Source: Ascaphus truei (Eukaryota > Chordata > Amphibia > Anura > Ascaphidae). From it: 64,000 nucleotides of DNA. The notes under the pieces are model-generated. The model had not been told where the DNA came from. It worked only from the letters and a program-made list of their open reading frames with translations, and searched no databases. Location: the NCBI GenBank assembly GCA_036426205.1, contig CM071574.1:16844381-16908380 (forward strand), read 5' to 3'. Below are positions 22,885 through 35,528 of this stretch, piece by piece (within the stretch, counting starts at the first letter, position 1; each line of letters begins with the position of its first letter). The position numbers were made by a program, and so were the translations under genes.

Positions 22885-23600
22885 ATTATAACCCCCACCT
22901 TCTCTTCCTCTCTCATCTCACCCACTCTCACTCCTTTTCAATCACCCTCCTCACTCCCTCCTCAATCACCTCCTCCTCAATCACCACCCTCCTCCTTCTC
23001 ATCGCCCCCTCCCATCTTCTTCCTCAATCACCTCACTCCTCCTCCTCTGTCACCCCCATCTGCTCACCTCTCACATCCCTCCTTCTCTTTCTCTCCTCAC
23101 CCCTTCCTCCTCTCTCAACCTCCTCTCTCTCTCACCCACCTTCTCTCTCTCTCATCCCCACCTCCGTATGCTTCCTTCTCTCTCACCGCCTCCTTCTCCT
23201 CTTCTTTTCTCAACCCCTCATCTCCTCTTCTTCTCTCACCCTCCCCTCCTCCTCTCACCACCTCGCTTCTCTCATCACCCCTCATACTCACCTCTTCCTC
23301 TCTACCTCCTCTACCTGCCTCTCGCCCCTTTTCCGTCTATCTCTTCTCAGCCCCTCCTTCTACGTCTTCCACCCCCGTTGCTTCGCCTCTTTCTCTCTCA
23401 CCGCCACCTCCCTCTTCTCTCATCCCCCCCTTCTCTCTAAACCCCTCATTCTCCTCCTCTCCTCACCCCCTATCCTTCTATTCTTACTCCACCCCTGCTT
23501 CTCCTATCCTCCATCTCCACTTCCTCTCTCACACCCTCCTCTCCTCCTCAACCCATCCTTTTCCCCTTCTTCTCGTCCCCCTCCTTCTCCTCCCGACACA
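22885..23600. repeat. CT-rich minisatellite, ~700 bp (copy C)
   Basis: Degenerate tandem repeats of the type 'ctctcaccccctccttct'. One strand is almost pure pyrimidine. The 255-codon open frame across it (Ser/Leu/Pro) is a by-product of the bias and is broken in block D. Confidence 0.85.
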
Positions 23601-23639
23601 TAATTTCATGTTGGGTTCAGCTGCTATGAGAGGATCTGG

Positions 23640-24640
23640 CTAATGTGGCAGCTTTGTAGTATGAGTCAGGCATGGCAAGACCAGACGTCCTGATGGTCTA
23701 TTTGGCTAAGAATTATTTATTCACTCTTGGTTTTCTTGTTCCAAATGACACTTTTATATGAGAGTGCAGATCTTGACTAGCGTTCAGGGGCACTGGGATG
23801 GGGGGCCATGGAACAGGTGAGATCTAGGTGGTAGTAAAGACTGTTCACTGCAGTTAGCCGTCCAATCCATGAGATATACTAATTTGGACCATTTTACTAA
23901 TCGGCTTAAAGGTTTGTATGAGGGCTTGGAAAATAGCTTAATAGCGTTGTATCATAAACTTTGTTAGGTATGTACCATAGGTATTTAGCGCTTCCTTTGC
24001 ACCATGCAAAAAATGTATATCTATCAATTGGTTCCCTCGTGTGTTATTTAAATTAGGGCCTCTGATTTGGGGTTGTTTATTTTAAAACCTAGATAATTGC
24101 TAAAGATTCTGAGTTCATTAAAAGATTTTGATAATTAGGTGAAGGGTTTTGCTTATATAGAGAATGGTATCATCAGCAACAGTGACATTTGAAATTGTTT
24201 TTTCATTTATTGGAACCCTTTTGATTGTCTGGGTTTGGATCTGAATATTTGCCGCCCTAGGATTCTAGAGACAGGGCAAATAGGAGAGGGGAAAGGGGAC
24301 ATCCCTGTCTAGTTTCCTCCTCTAATTGGGAAAATTTGGTGGCTGTCCCTGCACAAAGCACTGTGGTTGAGTTGAGACACGTACAGGCCCAAACGGCCCA
24401 CAGGTATTTTCCTGGAAGCCGAATTGCTTGGTGTTTTCCCTCATTTAATCCCAGTCCAACCTGTAAATGTTTTTTTCTGCATCTAGCGAAAGCAGAAGGT
24501 TTTTTAGGTCTTTTTTTTGCTTGGGCTATAAGTTCTTATTGCATGTCTGGTGTTATCGGCGGTCTGTTTCCTGTGACCAAGCCTTGGTTCGGGTGGACCA
24601 CCATGGCAGGACTATACGTTCAGACGGTTTGCTAAGATTT
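23640..24640 (-). pseudogene. L1/Tx1-like LINE ORF2 remnant (copy C)
   Basis: Noisy version of 32,400-33,420, with several frameshifts. See that entry for motifs. Confidence 0.65.
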
Positions 24641-25055
24641 TACAATATTTTTAAATACACACGTTTTTTAGATAAATTGTCTAGTAGCTTTGGGCAATAT
24701 GCGAAACCTTACCTATTTGGGGGATTAGAACAATGTGTAGCCTGTTTTAACAGACATTTCAGTTGTCTGTTCACAGCTACTACATACCATCAATCTTTAT
24801 ATAAGTGTTACGTAGGAACTGGTTGTGCCACTTTTCTTTGGTGCCATCAGGTAGAACACACAACCATACAAAATCAATGCTCCAGTCCTGAAAAGAGTTC
24901 AGTTATGCTTTTTTCTATGAACAATATCTATTTGGAAGGAGGTGAAAATCCCAAACTTCAATGAGAATGTGAATACTGCAATTAACAAAAAACTCCATTT
25001 CACAACTGGTGATTCATGCAGCAGTTTGTTTAGTTTGAAAGCATTCCCTACTCTA
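24641..25055. other. Spacer
   Basis: No gene seen. Copy of 33,421-33,826. Confidence 0.5.
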
Positions 25056-25240
25056 AAGGCATTAATTGTTGAGACTAACACATTTTGCTGAACATAGTAT
25101 CAACTCTACCACATCCCTTTATTAAGAAATTCCCCAGGAACTCATTAAGGCAACCAAAGGCTATTATGATTTGTTTTGCTATTTGTTTCCGTCTTTGCCA
25201 ACAATCTCTGCAAATGTCAATTTCCATGAAGTGGCACATG
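25056..25240 (+). repeat. ~175-bp direct repeat, right copy (block C)
   Basis: Partner of 20,471-20,650, about 4.6 kb away in the same orientation. Confidence 0.7.
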
Positions 25241-26735
25241 GATTAAATACTAATAAATACCCCATTTCTCAAAGGAAAATGTCCCCTTATTGTCAATGTT
25301 TTCACATTCACTCATAATCCTGCATACTTTAACCTACGGACAACTACATTCCTCTTTGGCACTTGAGAAATAAAGGCCGGACAAAAATACAATGTTTCTG
25401 GTTCATCTGCGTTCTAGTTGCTTTTTTTTACCACTTTCAGTCTTTTACTCTGCCGACTGCCCACAATATTTCCCTAAATAAGTTGAAACATATAGCAATT
25501 GTGAGTGATGTGCATGTTGAGTTTTTTCACCCTTTGCCCCAATGTCTTGAACAAAGTTCACCCCCCCCCCAAATAGAAATGCATCCTATAAGCGTCTTTA
25601 TCAAAACCTATCTGGTCACTTAAACCAAACAGATAGAATATTTGATATAATGTGGCGCAGTGACAACGCATGTCCCTGCAACAAACTACACACAGTAAGG
25701 TGCCATCCGCAATGGCTGTTATAATTTAAAACCAATAAATACAATAATACACTATAGCAGCTGTCAGCTTTTTTGTGTTTAATTCTTATCAGATAACAGG
25801 TTTAGAAAAGCATACTGTATGCAGCAGATGGAATTTATTTGTTTTTAAGATGCTGCCTCATCCCACTCAAATCACAAATCTAATTTAATCCATGGTAACC
25901 TACTGGATCATTATCAAAAATCAGATTATGGCGGGTGTTAAAATATTTTAGCTTCACAGAGAGTCTTAAAATGAAATGATAATATTTATCTGCGCAAGAG
26001 GAGACGCTGACATGCAGTTGGCATATCTTATCCAAATGCTATAGAAGAGCTCCTGAAATCACCCAGCCGGGTCTCTCTTGCAATTCCATCGACAAGTTAC
26101 GAAAAAAGGTTAAAATTAGAATCTGTTTGTAGTTACAAAAAGGAAAGTGAAGAAATTAGAAGCTCTCAGCTGTGAATAAAGGAAGAAGCCAGACCCTAGA
26201 TGTGTTTTCATCGAGGTGGAAGTGCTAAAAATGATAGAGCAATAGACAGGTGTAAATATAAACTGTCATTTATATATGCACTGTCATTTTGGCAGTGGTG
26301 ATAAATCAACATCAGTGATTACATCACATGTTTAAATGCTCCCACGTCCTTTCGTTTAGGAGCTGAGTAAGTGCTCCTATGCTTGACCACGTGGTTTAAA
26401 ACCCATGTTCATCAAACAAACATAATAGGATCTGGAATATCTGTCATGAAAATGGTGTGCAAAACACGAGAACATTTCTGTTATGAACCTTGCTAATCAT
26501 GGCTTGCTAGTTTTGTCTCACATCTCTTCGAATCGATGTTATCTCCACCTAAACCCGGCAATGAATTAAGGCAAGCGGAGAAAAACTGCAGTTATAGACG
26601 CATAGATTGCTAAAGTCAAACCGCGCTCTAGACTTCCTAACAGATCTTGGAGTAGATCAACTCTTCCCTCTTGCAGCTGATGCATGTGAAGGTACCCTCC
26701 TCCACAGGTCCCGTCGCAGGATGACTCAAACGCCG
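25241..26735. other. Spacer, no gene seen
   Basis: About 1.5 kb of AT-rich DNA repeated at 34,010-35,528. None of the short open frames is kept between the copies. The last ~180 bp ('accgcgctctag', 'gtagatcaactcttccctct') looks like the outer part of the foldback element that follows. Confidence 0.5.
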
Positions 26736-27580
26736 GGCACAAGCAGGAATGAAACACAAAAGCGCACCAAGGTCAAGATTTAATAAAACAAAGTGATATT
26801 AAACAATAAAAACTATCATAAGGTTAAGTTGTCCAGTAAGCAGTGAGAGGCGACCAGTCCTGGTGGTGCCTGGGCAGAGAGATGGTGCTGAGGCTTACGA
26901 GATAGATCCGCGCGCTGGGGCTGCCTGGCTCGGCACCACGGTTGTTCTTGTCTTCCGGTTGCGGCTTCTCGTCAGGACCCGTGGATAGTAAGCCCGCCTC
27001 AAACGCCGGTTTCCCAGAGAAACTTACCTCTGGCGTGCCGAAGAGTCTCTAGTTGTTAGTGGGACTGCTGAGACTTGGTACACCAGGGCTTGATTTCCAA
27101 TAACAACTGTAGGGCTTTCGCAACTCGTTTCACACGGTGTTGTCTTCATCAAAGCCTGATGAAGCACAACACCGTGTAAACGACGTTGCAAAGCCCTACA
27201 GTGTTTATGGAGAATCAGCCCACTGGTGTACCAAGCCTCAGCTTCCCACTAACAACTAGAGACTCTGCGGCACGCCGGAGGATAGTTTCTCTGGGAAATC
27301 CGGCGTTTGAGGCGGGCTACTATCCACGGTCCTGCGAGAAGCCGCAACCCGGAAGGAAGAACAACGTGGTGCCGAGCCAGCAGCCCCAGCGCGCGGATCT
27401 ATCTCGTAAGCCCAGCACCATCTCTCTGTCCCAGTACACCCCCCAGTCTGTTGCCGCCTGCACTGCTCTACTGGACATACTTACCCTTATATGTAAGTTT
27501 TTATTGTTCATTATCACTTTGTTTTTATAATCTTGACCCTTGGTGCGCTTTTTGTGTTCATTTCCTGCAGTTTTAGAAGC
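26736..27580. mobile_element. Foldback (palindromic) element (copy C)
   Basis: Two arms of about 400 bp are inverted around about 27,155. 'ctggctcggcaccacg' in the left arm faces 'cgtggtgccgagccag' in the right. It is the noisier version of 35,529-36,355. Here the centre reads 'cttcatcaaagcctgatgaag', which keeps the bases missing at the D centre. Confidence 0.8.
27150..27190 (+). ncRNA. Hammerhead-like core at foldback centre (copy C)
   Basis: CTGATGA at 27,156-27,162 is followed by one extra A, a short stem (GCAC facing GTGT) and a damaged GAAACGCGT (here 'aaacgacgtt'). This fits the hammerhead order CUGANGA, stem II, GAAA, short stem III, but no long stem I is evident. It may be a decayed or inactive version. 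See the entries at 44,308 and 46,526. Confidence 0.3.
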
Positions 27581-27804
27581 ATTCGGAGAAAAAAAAACAC
27601 CAGAGCAAAGCCCTGATACAGTACATTGAAGAGGGAGCACAGTGTTAGAGCACCAATCCCCCCCATTTATTTTTTAACATAATTAGAACCAGGAATTTTC
27701 AGGAACTCAGCTGCACTTCTTCCTAGCATGGGATATCCCCCAGTCCCTGAGATATTTATCTTGTATGTGCCGGCAAATTAAAGTCAAATAAAGATGCCGG
27801 GTTT

Positions 27805-27849
27805 GGCCCATAGGAAGCTGCCTGATGCCATGGCAGCTTCCTATTGGCC
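27805..27849. repeat. Short perfect-stem hairpin (copy C)
   Basis: 'ggcccataggaagctgcc' is followed about 9 bp later by 'ggcagcttcctattggcc'. Same as 36,594-36,638. Confidence 0.75.
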
Positions 27850-28392
27850 TGTGGAGCTTTTATAGCGTCATATTGATTTCCAAACAGACCAGAACACCTA
27901 CACATCACATCGTAAAGATCTATCTATATTATATATTATATAAAAAAAAATAGAAAGTAAAAAAAATTAATTGGGGAGCTGCCTAGATACAATAGGTATC
28001 ATTTGTTGAATGAAGTGTGGCAGGCACTCCATAATGTTAAATATTCAGATGTATTGGATGGGACAAACGCTACTACCACTAAGTACACAGAGAAGTATGA
28101 TGTAGCCATTATCCGACAGGTTAGCTACGCTCTCTGATACATTGTAATCAAACTCTGATCCGGTATCCTATGAACCGATCTGTTAAACCCCTGAGCCTTC
28201 ATAAGGGGTCTGGTTATCTCAATCCAGAGAGTGGGTGTTGCCTCCAGAACTGCACATATTATGTATATACAACGACATATTACTCTTTCGATTGGTGGTG
28301 AGATGTTACGTCTGGCGAGCTATAGTTATGACATACGCAACCGATCATCTCGTTCTCCAGTGCCACTGATGTACCTACCATGATGGGCCATC

Positions 28393-28395
<3 letters not shown>
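27850..28395. other. Spacer
   Basis: Includes a short AT-rich tract near 27,930. Copy of 36,639-about 37,195. No gene seen. Confidence 0.5.

Positions 28396-28440
<45 letters not shown>
28396..28440. repeat. (CA)n microsatellite; C-D join
   Basis: Pure (CA)n placed after 'gatgggccatcttta'. The same place in block D (about 37,198) continues instead with 'ttgcttccatgg'. The microsatellite here is therefore a join, after which block D repeats block C from its start. Confidence 0.9.
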
Positions 28441-28441
<1 letters not shown>

Positions 28442-29196
28442 CTTTAATTTACTTTATGCTGGCAGGGTAATGCTTTATTTTTAATGGCAAATGCGCTATT
28501 ATCCATATTTGGATAATAGGAATTGTGCCCATTATTGTACTGTATGTGTGTGTGTGGAGGGGGGGGGGTAGTAGTAGGTATAGGGGATGGGTAGTAGGGT
28601 TGTTGTATTTTAATGTTTATTGGGGCTAGAGAGGATGGGTGAAGGGGGTACTTAGCCCAGGGTGGGTGGTTAGGCCTACCGGGTGGCTAGTGGGAGGGGT
28701 TAACTCCCTCATTAGCATAGCAGTTACCACCTATATGGCAATGAAAGGGTTAACTGCTCCCACAATCTTCCTGGTAGGCCTAACCACCCACCCTGGGCCA
28801 AATACCCCCATTCAACAACTTCCTTTACCCCCAATAAACCAGGTACTGTGGCTTAACCCTTTCATTGAAGGATTAATGAAGCATTTTAATGTTAATTTTA
28901 ATAAAAAGTATTGAAGCGGGGGGTCTCCTGAGCTGAACCTGAACCGCATGAATTTCAGCCTCGGCGACCCCCTGATTCCCAAGTTACAGGCCCCGGTATG
29001 GGGTGCCTCTATCTCCCTGCATTGTTTAAATGTCCCGCTTCATGTGACCGGGAGATTTAAATGCACAGGAGATACCGTCACCCCATACCGGGGCCTGTAA
29101 CTGTTTGCGGATTTTACACTGTGAAACGGATTTTGGGGGTTACATCAGAGAAAATCCGGGAAACGGATTAGTGCGGATTCACCCATCTCTATCTAA
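28441..29196 (+). mobile_element. DNA-transposon fragment with foldback blocks (copy D)
   Basis: Cleaner version of 19,741-20,470. 'aggcctaccgggtggct' and 'tggtaggcctaaccaccc' form an inverted block around 'tgaaagggttaactg'. The 'ggcctgtaactgtttgcgga' join marks a second, MITE-like piece ending 'cacccatctcta'. The 91-codon open frame at 28,639-28,914 is not a gene. Confidence 0.65.
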
Positions 29197-29198
29197 GA

Positions 29199-29373
29199 GG
29201 CATTAATTGTTGAAGACTAACACATTTTGCTGAACATAGTATCAACTCTATTACATCCCTTTATTAATGAAAATTCCCCTGGAAGTCATTAAGTCACCAA
29301 AGCCATTATGATTGTTTTGTTCATCTTTGCCAAAAAAATGCAAATTCAATTTCCAATTGAAGTGGCACACATT
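29199..29373 (+). repeat. ~175-bp direct repeat, left copy (block D)
   Basis: Colinear with 33,827-34,009 ('cacattttgctgaacatagt' is identical in both). Sequences outside these limits do not match. I do not recognise the repeat; it has no coding frame. Confidence 0.75.
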
Positions 29374-30045
29374 TGCACCTCTACAGGTCTGCATTTGTTA
29401 TCCGCATAGCACCAATCTTTATAATATTCTGTAATATACAACCCAAAGGCATTGTCAAGGAGTAATCGGCTTACATTGCTTTTGTATGTATGCATTCAAC
29501 AGCATAGTCTATTAAATAGAAAATTGATGGAGCAAGCCATTAAATAATTCTTAGTAGGAGAAAAAAGCTATAAAATATCCTCACTTCAATCATGCTGAGC
29601 ATGTTAAAAAAAAAAAAAAAACACTGATTTAATTAGAACACTGAAACAGGGAAGAAAGCCCTTAAAAAGTCCTTAACATTAACAAAAAATGTAAAAATCA
29701 TGCTGTACAAATGACAATGTGGCTTACAATCTATTTAAACTCCACAGGCAACAGCATTTAGAAAACAAGCACGAACACTGACTAACTCAGCAATTCCCAG
29801 TACATTGGAATCATGATCTGCGAAATGTTTAGTCATGAATTCACCCTTCAATACATGTCTTAAGCGCTCATAGTTTGCCAAAAACAAATCAAGGAACCTA
29901 AACTACAGTACATGATTAATGCTAGAAAGGTTGCCCTTGTCCTTTAATTTGTAGATGGCGCCAAATAACAATAAACAATATCAATAAAATAGATAATTGT
30001 ATGAACACAGATAACAAAAAAAAAAAACCATGCAATCTGGGCAGG
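29374..30045. other. AT-rich spacer
   Basis: No gene seen. Has an A-run near 29,606. Confidence 0.55.
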
Positions 30046-31090
30046 AGATATCCTAGGATTTCACAGTGGATTTAACACAATAGACCACATCCAAGTCATA
30101 CAAGAAGTGATTTCCTGAAGTAATTCAATCAATTACTCAGTTTAAAATTCGTAGATTATGAAAAAGCAGTCGATTCCTTGTACACATCAGCAGTTATGAA
30201 TGTGTTAAGAAGACAAACTGTTGAAGAAGCGTACATCTATAATATAAGGAACAGTTACGAGAATGCCTCATCATCCATTAGATAACATGAAGATAAGGAT
30301 CAGCAAAGGCGTGCGAGAGGGAGACACCATGTCACCAAAGCTTTTCACTGCAACACTTCAAGAATTGTCCAAGACATTGGGGAATACTGGAGTCACCTAT
30401 GATTGAATGATGACATTGTTATTTTTTGCCACAAACCAGAAGACCTCAAGCACCAAATCAGAGAACTTGTCTGAGCAAGTAAGAAAATGGGCATCCATAT
30501 GAATCTCAGCAAGAGCAAATAGTTCATCAAATGTGTCAACTCTGCAAAGATTGGAATAAATGAAATAGAACTAGAATAAATCAAAGATTATATATACCTT
30601 GGCAGGCAAGTAACAATGGATGGGAACTTTTTTTTTTAATGAAATCAAGAGTAGAATGAAGATAGGATGGAGCGCGTTTGGAAGAAACGTGACAATCTTT
30701 CAAAGAACCTTACACTGTGTTTCAAGTAAAGATTTAGACCAGAGTATTCTGCCCGTGTTTGTGAAACTTGAACCCTAAATATGAAGATAATCCGTAAGTT
30801 TCAGACAACTCAAAGAAGTATGGAGAGATGATGGGTATTACTCGAAGAGATAGGAAAAAACAATGAATAGCAAAAAAAAGTATGTGGGTGAAGAAATGAA
30901 CATGGCAGTGGGCCAGACATATAGCAAGAAGAAATGAGTATCATTTGACAATGATGGTACTCGTCTGGATTCCAAGAGAGATTAAAAACCGAGACGACGA
31001 CCAAAAGTAAGAAGGAAAGATGAAATAGGAAAAATTGTTGGCGCAAAGTGGAGAACAGAGACTTGCAACCGCAGTACCTAGAAGATCATT
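30046..31090 (+). pseudogene. RTE-like LINE reverse transcriptase remnant (copy D)
   Basis: Conceptual translation in shifting frames gives 'GFNTIDHIQVIQEVI' (RT motif near 30,060), a 'YENASSS' segment (about 30,255), 'GDTMSPKLFTATLQE' (about 30,322) and an 'NDDIVIF' version of the [FY]ADD catalytic motif with its Asp pair at 30,409-30,414. These are followed by 'MNLSKSK' and 'YLGRQVTMDGN', and by a C-terminal 'GPDI/HIARRNEYHLTMMVLVW' block (about 30,910). This order matches RTE-clade LINEs, which copy RNA at nicked chromosomal DNA. Several stops and frameshifts make it non-functional. The 5' part (endonuclease) is missing, as is usual for truncated LINEs. Confidence 0.75.
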
Positions 31091-31649
31091 GGGGTTGATC
31101 ATCAGCAGTTGATCGCAAGGGCTGAAGATAATGATATAAAATGGTTTTGTAAATTAGCTTTTGAAATCCTCTATTGTGATCATTTGCAAAATGGATCTAT
31201 GGATTCTCAATGTCCCTCTGCAGCACTTCAAGGACATTTGAAAGCTACCAACCTACCTCTATTTATGATGCTGGCTTTAGCTACTGGTTAAGTCTTTCTT
31301 TCTTCTGTATTTATATTTATTTACTCAAAGTTTGTACTGGTTTTAGCCTTGAAAATACAAGAGTATAAGTATGTGTGGGGAGGTACAGAAGTAAAAAAGC
31401 AACTGGACTGTCCATATCAGCCAAGGCTGCTGATTTTTTTTTAAATGTAGGGCATGTATCCCTAAGGAAAGCTGCCAGCTTTTCCATTTTAAGGGGGAAC
31501 CATATTTTATGTTGACCTGGATAAGAGTTGACAAGTCTGCACTCATCCATTGGGCTGCTGCATCTCATGGCCGTCATCATTTGAGTGATCAGTTTGTTAG
31601 AATGCCTATTCCACCCCTGAACTTTCAGATTTGTAAAATTTTTATTATA
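31091..31649. other. Spacer
   Basis: No gene seen. Includes a poly-T run near 31,436. Confidence 0.5.
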
Positions 31650-32355
31650 CCCCACCTTCTCTTCCTCTCTCATCTCACCCACTCTCACTCCTTTTCAATC
31701 ACCCTCCTCACTCCTCCTCAATCACCTCCTCCTCAATCACCACCCTCCTCCTTCTCAATCGCCCCCTCCCATCTTCTTCCTCAATCACCTCACTCCTCCT
31801 CCTCTGTCACCCCATCTGCTCTACCTCTCACATCCCTCCTTCTCTTTCTCTCTCACCCCTTCCTCCTCTCTCAACCTCCTCTCTCTCTCACCCCACCTTC
31901 TCTCTCTCTCATCCCCACTCCTATGCTTCCTCTCTCACCCCTCCTTCTCCTCTTCTTTTCTCACCCCTCCATCTCCTCTTCTTCTCTCACCCTCCTCCCC
32001 TTCTCTCACCACCTCCTTCTCTCTCACCCCTCATCTCACCTTCTTCCTCTCTCACCTCCTTCTACGCTGCCTCTCAGCCCCTTTTTCTACTCTTCTTCTC
32101 AGCCCCCTCCTTCTACTCTTCCACACCCCGTGCTTCGCCTCTTTCTCTCTCACCGCCACACTCCTCTTCTTCTCTCATCCCCCCTTCTCCTCTAAACCCC
32201 CTCATTCTCCTCCTCTCTCACCCCCTCCTTCTATTCTTACTCACAACCCCCTGCTTCTCCTATGCCTCACTCTCCACTTCCTCTCTCACACCCTCCTCCT
32301 CTCCTCAACCCCATCCTTTTCCCCTTCTTCTCTCACCCCTCCTTCTCCTCCCGAC
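31650..32355. repeat. CT-rich minisatellite, ~700 bp (copy D)
   Basis: Cleaner version of 22,885-23,600. Repeat words are 'tctctcaccc' and 'cctccttctcctct' with variable spacing. Confidence 0.85.
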
Positions 32356-32399
32356 ACATAATTTCATGTTGGGTTTCAGCTGCTATGAGAGGATCTGGC

Positions 32400-33420
32400 T
32401 AAATTGGGCAGCTTTGTAGTATGAGATCAGGCATGGCAAGACCAGACGTCCTGATGGTCTATGTTGGCTAAGAATATATTTATTCACTCTTGGGTTTTCT
32501 TGTTCCAAATGAACACTTTTATATGAGATTGCAGATCTTGACTAGCGTTCAGGGGCACTGGGATGGGGAGGGCATGGAACAGGTGAAGACTAGGTGGTAG
32601 TAAATTACTTTTCACTGCAGTTAGCCTCCAAATCCATGAGATATACAATTTGGACCATTTTACTAAATCGGCTTTAAAGGTTTGTATGAGGGCTGGAAAA
32701 TTAGCTTGATAGCGTGTATCATAAACTTTTGTTAGGTATGTACCTAGGTATTTTAGCGCTCCTTTGCACCATGCAAAAAATGTATATCTATCAACTTGGT
32801 TTCCTCGTGTGTTAAAGTTTAAATTTAGGGCCTCTGATTTGGGGTTGTTTATTTTAAAACCTGAGATATTGCTAAAGATTCTGAGTTCATTAAAAAGATT
32901 TGATAATTAGGTGAAGGGTTTGCTTATAGAGAGAATGGTATCATCAGCAAACAGTGACATTTGAAATTGTTTTTCATTTATTGGAACCCTTTTGATGTCT
33001 GGGTTGGATCTGATATGTGCCGCCACTAGGGATTCTAGAGACAGGGCAAATAGGAGAGGGGAAAGGGGACATCCCTGTCTAGTTCCTCCTCTAATTGGGA
33101 AAATCTTGGTGGCTGTCCCTGCACAAAGCACTGTGGTTGAGTGAGACACGTACAGTGCCAAAACTGCCCACAGGTAGTTTCCCTGGAAGCCGAATTGCTT
33201 GAGTGTTTCCCTCATTTAATCCCAGTCCAACCTGTAAAATGTTTTTTCTGCATCTAGCGAAAGCAGAAGTGTTTTAGTCTTTTTTTGCTTGGGCTATAAG
33301 TTCTATTGCATGTCTGGTGTTATCGGCGGTCTGTTCCTGTGACCAAGCCGACTTGGTTCGGGTGGACCAGCCATGGCAGGACTACGTTCAGACGGTTTGC
33401 TAAGATTTTATACAATATTT
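32400..33420 (-). pseudogene. L1/Tx1-like LINE ORF2 remnant (copy D)
   Basis: On the minus strand, from 33,410 downwards: 'LANRLNVVLPWLVHPNQVG', then (after frame changes) 'LLSLDAEKTFYRLDW', 'MRETLKQFGFQG', 'GTRQGCPLSPLLFALSLE' and 'FADDTILSIS' (in the open frame 32,907-33,215). Further on come 'SGFKINN', 'ALKYLGTYL' and 'LLPPSLHLFHALPIPVP'. These are the reverse transcriptase fingers-palm-thumb blocks of L1-clade ORF2 in the right order. The endonuclease and the C-terminus are absent and there are stops and frameshifts, so it is a dead fragment. Confidence 0.85.
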
Positions 33421-33826
33421 TTAAATACACGTTTTTTAGATAAATTGTCTAGTAGCTTGGGCAATATGCAGAACCTTTACCTATTTGGGGGATTAGACAA
33501 ATGTGAGCCTGTTTAACAGACAATTTCAGTTGTCTGTTCACAGCTACTACATAACCATCAATCTTTATATAAGTGTTACTGTAAGGAACTGTTGTGCACT
33601 TTTCTTTGGTGCCATCAGGTAGAACACAAACCATACAAAATCAATGCTCCAGTCCTGAAAAGAGTCAGTTATGCTTTTTCTATGAACAATTATCTTTGGA
33701 AGGGAGGTGAAAATCCCAAAACTTCAATGAGAAATGTGAAATACTGCAATTAACAAAAAACTCCATTTCACAACTGGTGATTCATGCAGCAGTTTGTTTA
33801 GAGTTTGAAAGCATTCCCTACTCTAA
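33421..33826. other. Spacer
   Basis: No gene seen. Confidence 0.5.
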
Positions 33827-34009
33827 AAGGCATTAATTGTTGGAGACTAACACATTTTGCTGAACATAGTATCAACTCTACCACATCCCTTTATTAATGA
33901 AAATTCCCCAGGAACTCATTAAGGCACCAAAGCTATTATGATTGTTTTGCTATTTGTTCCGTCTTTGCCAACAATCTGCAAATTCAATTTCCAATTGAAG
34001 TGGCACATG
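33827..34009 (+). repeat. ~175-bp direct repeat, right copy (block D)
   Basis: Partner of 29,199-29,373. The RTE, minisatellite and L1 pieces all lie between the two. Confidence 0.75.
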
Positions 34010-35528
34010 GATTAAATACTAATAAATACCCCATTTCTCAAAGGAAAAATGTCCCACTTATGTCAATGTTTTCACATTCACTCATAATCCTGCATACTTT
34101 ACCTACTGGACAACTATCATTCCTCTTTGGCACTTGAGAAATAAAGGCCGGACAAAAATACAATGTTCTGGTTCATCTGCTTTCTAGATTGCTTTTTTTC
34201 TACCAGCTTTCAGTTTTACTGCCGACTGCCCACATATCCCCTTAATAAGTTGAAACATATAGCAATTGTGAGTGATGTGCATTGTTGAGTTTTTCATCCC
34301 TTGCCCCAATGTCTTGAACAAAGTTCACCCCCCCCCCAAATAGAAATGCTATCCCTATAACGTCTTTATAAAACCTAATCTGGTCACTTAAACCGAAACA
34401 GATAGAAGATTTGATTAAATGTGGCGCCAGTGACCAACGCATGTCCATGCAACAAAACTACAACAAGCAGTAAGGTGCCAGCCGCAATGGCTGTTATAAT
34501 TTAAAACCAATAAATACAAGTAATAACACTATAGCAGCTGTACACTTTTTTGTGTTTAATTCTTATCAGATAACAGGTTTAGAAAAGCATACTGTAGCAG
34601 CAGATGGAATTTAGTTTGTTTTTTAAGATGCTGCCATCCCACTCAAATCACAAATCTAATTTAATCCATGGTAACCTACTGGGATCATTATCAAAAATCA
34701 GATTATGGCGGGTGTTAAAATATTTTAGCTTCACAGAGAGTCTGTAAAATGAAATGATAATATTTACTGCACAAGAGGAGACGCTGTACATGCAGTGGCA
34801 TATCTTATCGAAATGCTATAGAATAGACTCTGAAATCACCCGAGCCGGGTCTCTCTTGCAATTCCATCGACAAGTTACGAAAAAAGGTTAAAATTAGAAC
34901 TGTTTGTAGTTACAAAAAGGAAAGTGAGAGAAATTAGAAGCATCTCAGCTGTGAAATAAAGGAAGAAGCCAGACACATAGATGTGTTTTCATCGAGGTGG
35001 AAGTGCTAAAAAAATAGTAATGAGCATAGACAGGTGTAAATAATAAAATGTCATTTATATATGCACTGTCATTTTGGCAGTGGTGATAATCAACATCAGT
35101 TGATTACATCAACATGTTTAAAGCTCCACGTCCTTTCGTTTAGGAGCTGAGTAAGTGCTACTATGCTTGACCACGTGGTTAAAACCATGTTCATCAAAAC
35201 AACATAATAAGGATCTGTAGAATATCTGAATGAAAATGGTGCAAAACACAGAGAACATTTCTGTATGAACCTTGCTAATCATGCTTGCTATGTTTGTCTC
35301 AAATCTCTTCGAATCAGATGTTATCTCCACCTAAACCCGGCAAATGAATTTAATGCAAAGCGAGAAAAACTGCAGTTATAGAAGCATAGATGATAAAGTC
35401 AAACCGCGCTCTAGCTTCCTAACAGGATCTTGGAGTAGATCAACTCTTCCCTCTTGCAGCTGATGCGATGTGAAGGTACCCCTCCTCCACAGGTCCCGTC
35501 GCAGGATGACTCCAAACGCCGGGCAACA
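34010..35528. other. AT-rich spacer, no gene seen
   Basis: About 1.5 kb without a supportable gene; the cleaner copy of 25,241-26,735. The last ~150 bp, from 'gaagcatagatgataaagtc', may be the outer flank of the foldback element. Confidence 0.5.

Noticed and set aside
22836..23603. 255-codon open frame rich in Ser, Leu and Pro
   Set aside because: It follows from the pyrimidine minisatellite, where stop codons are rare. The frame is not kept in the D copy.
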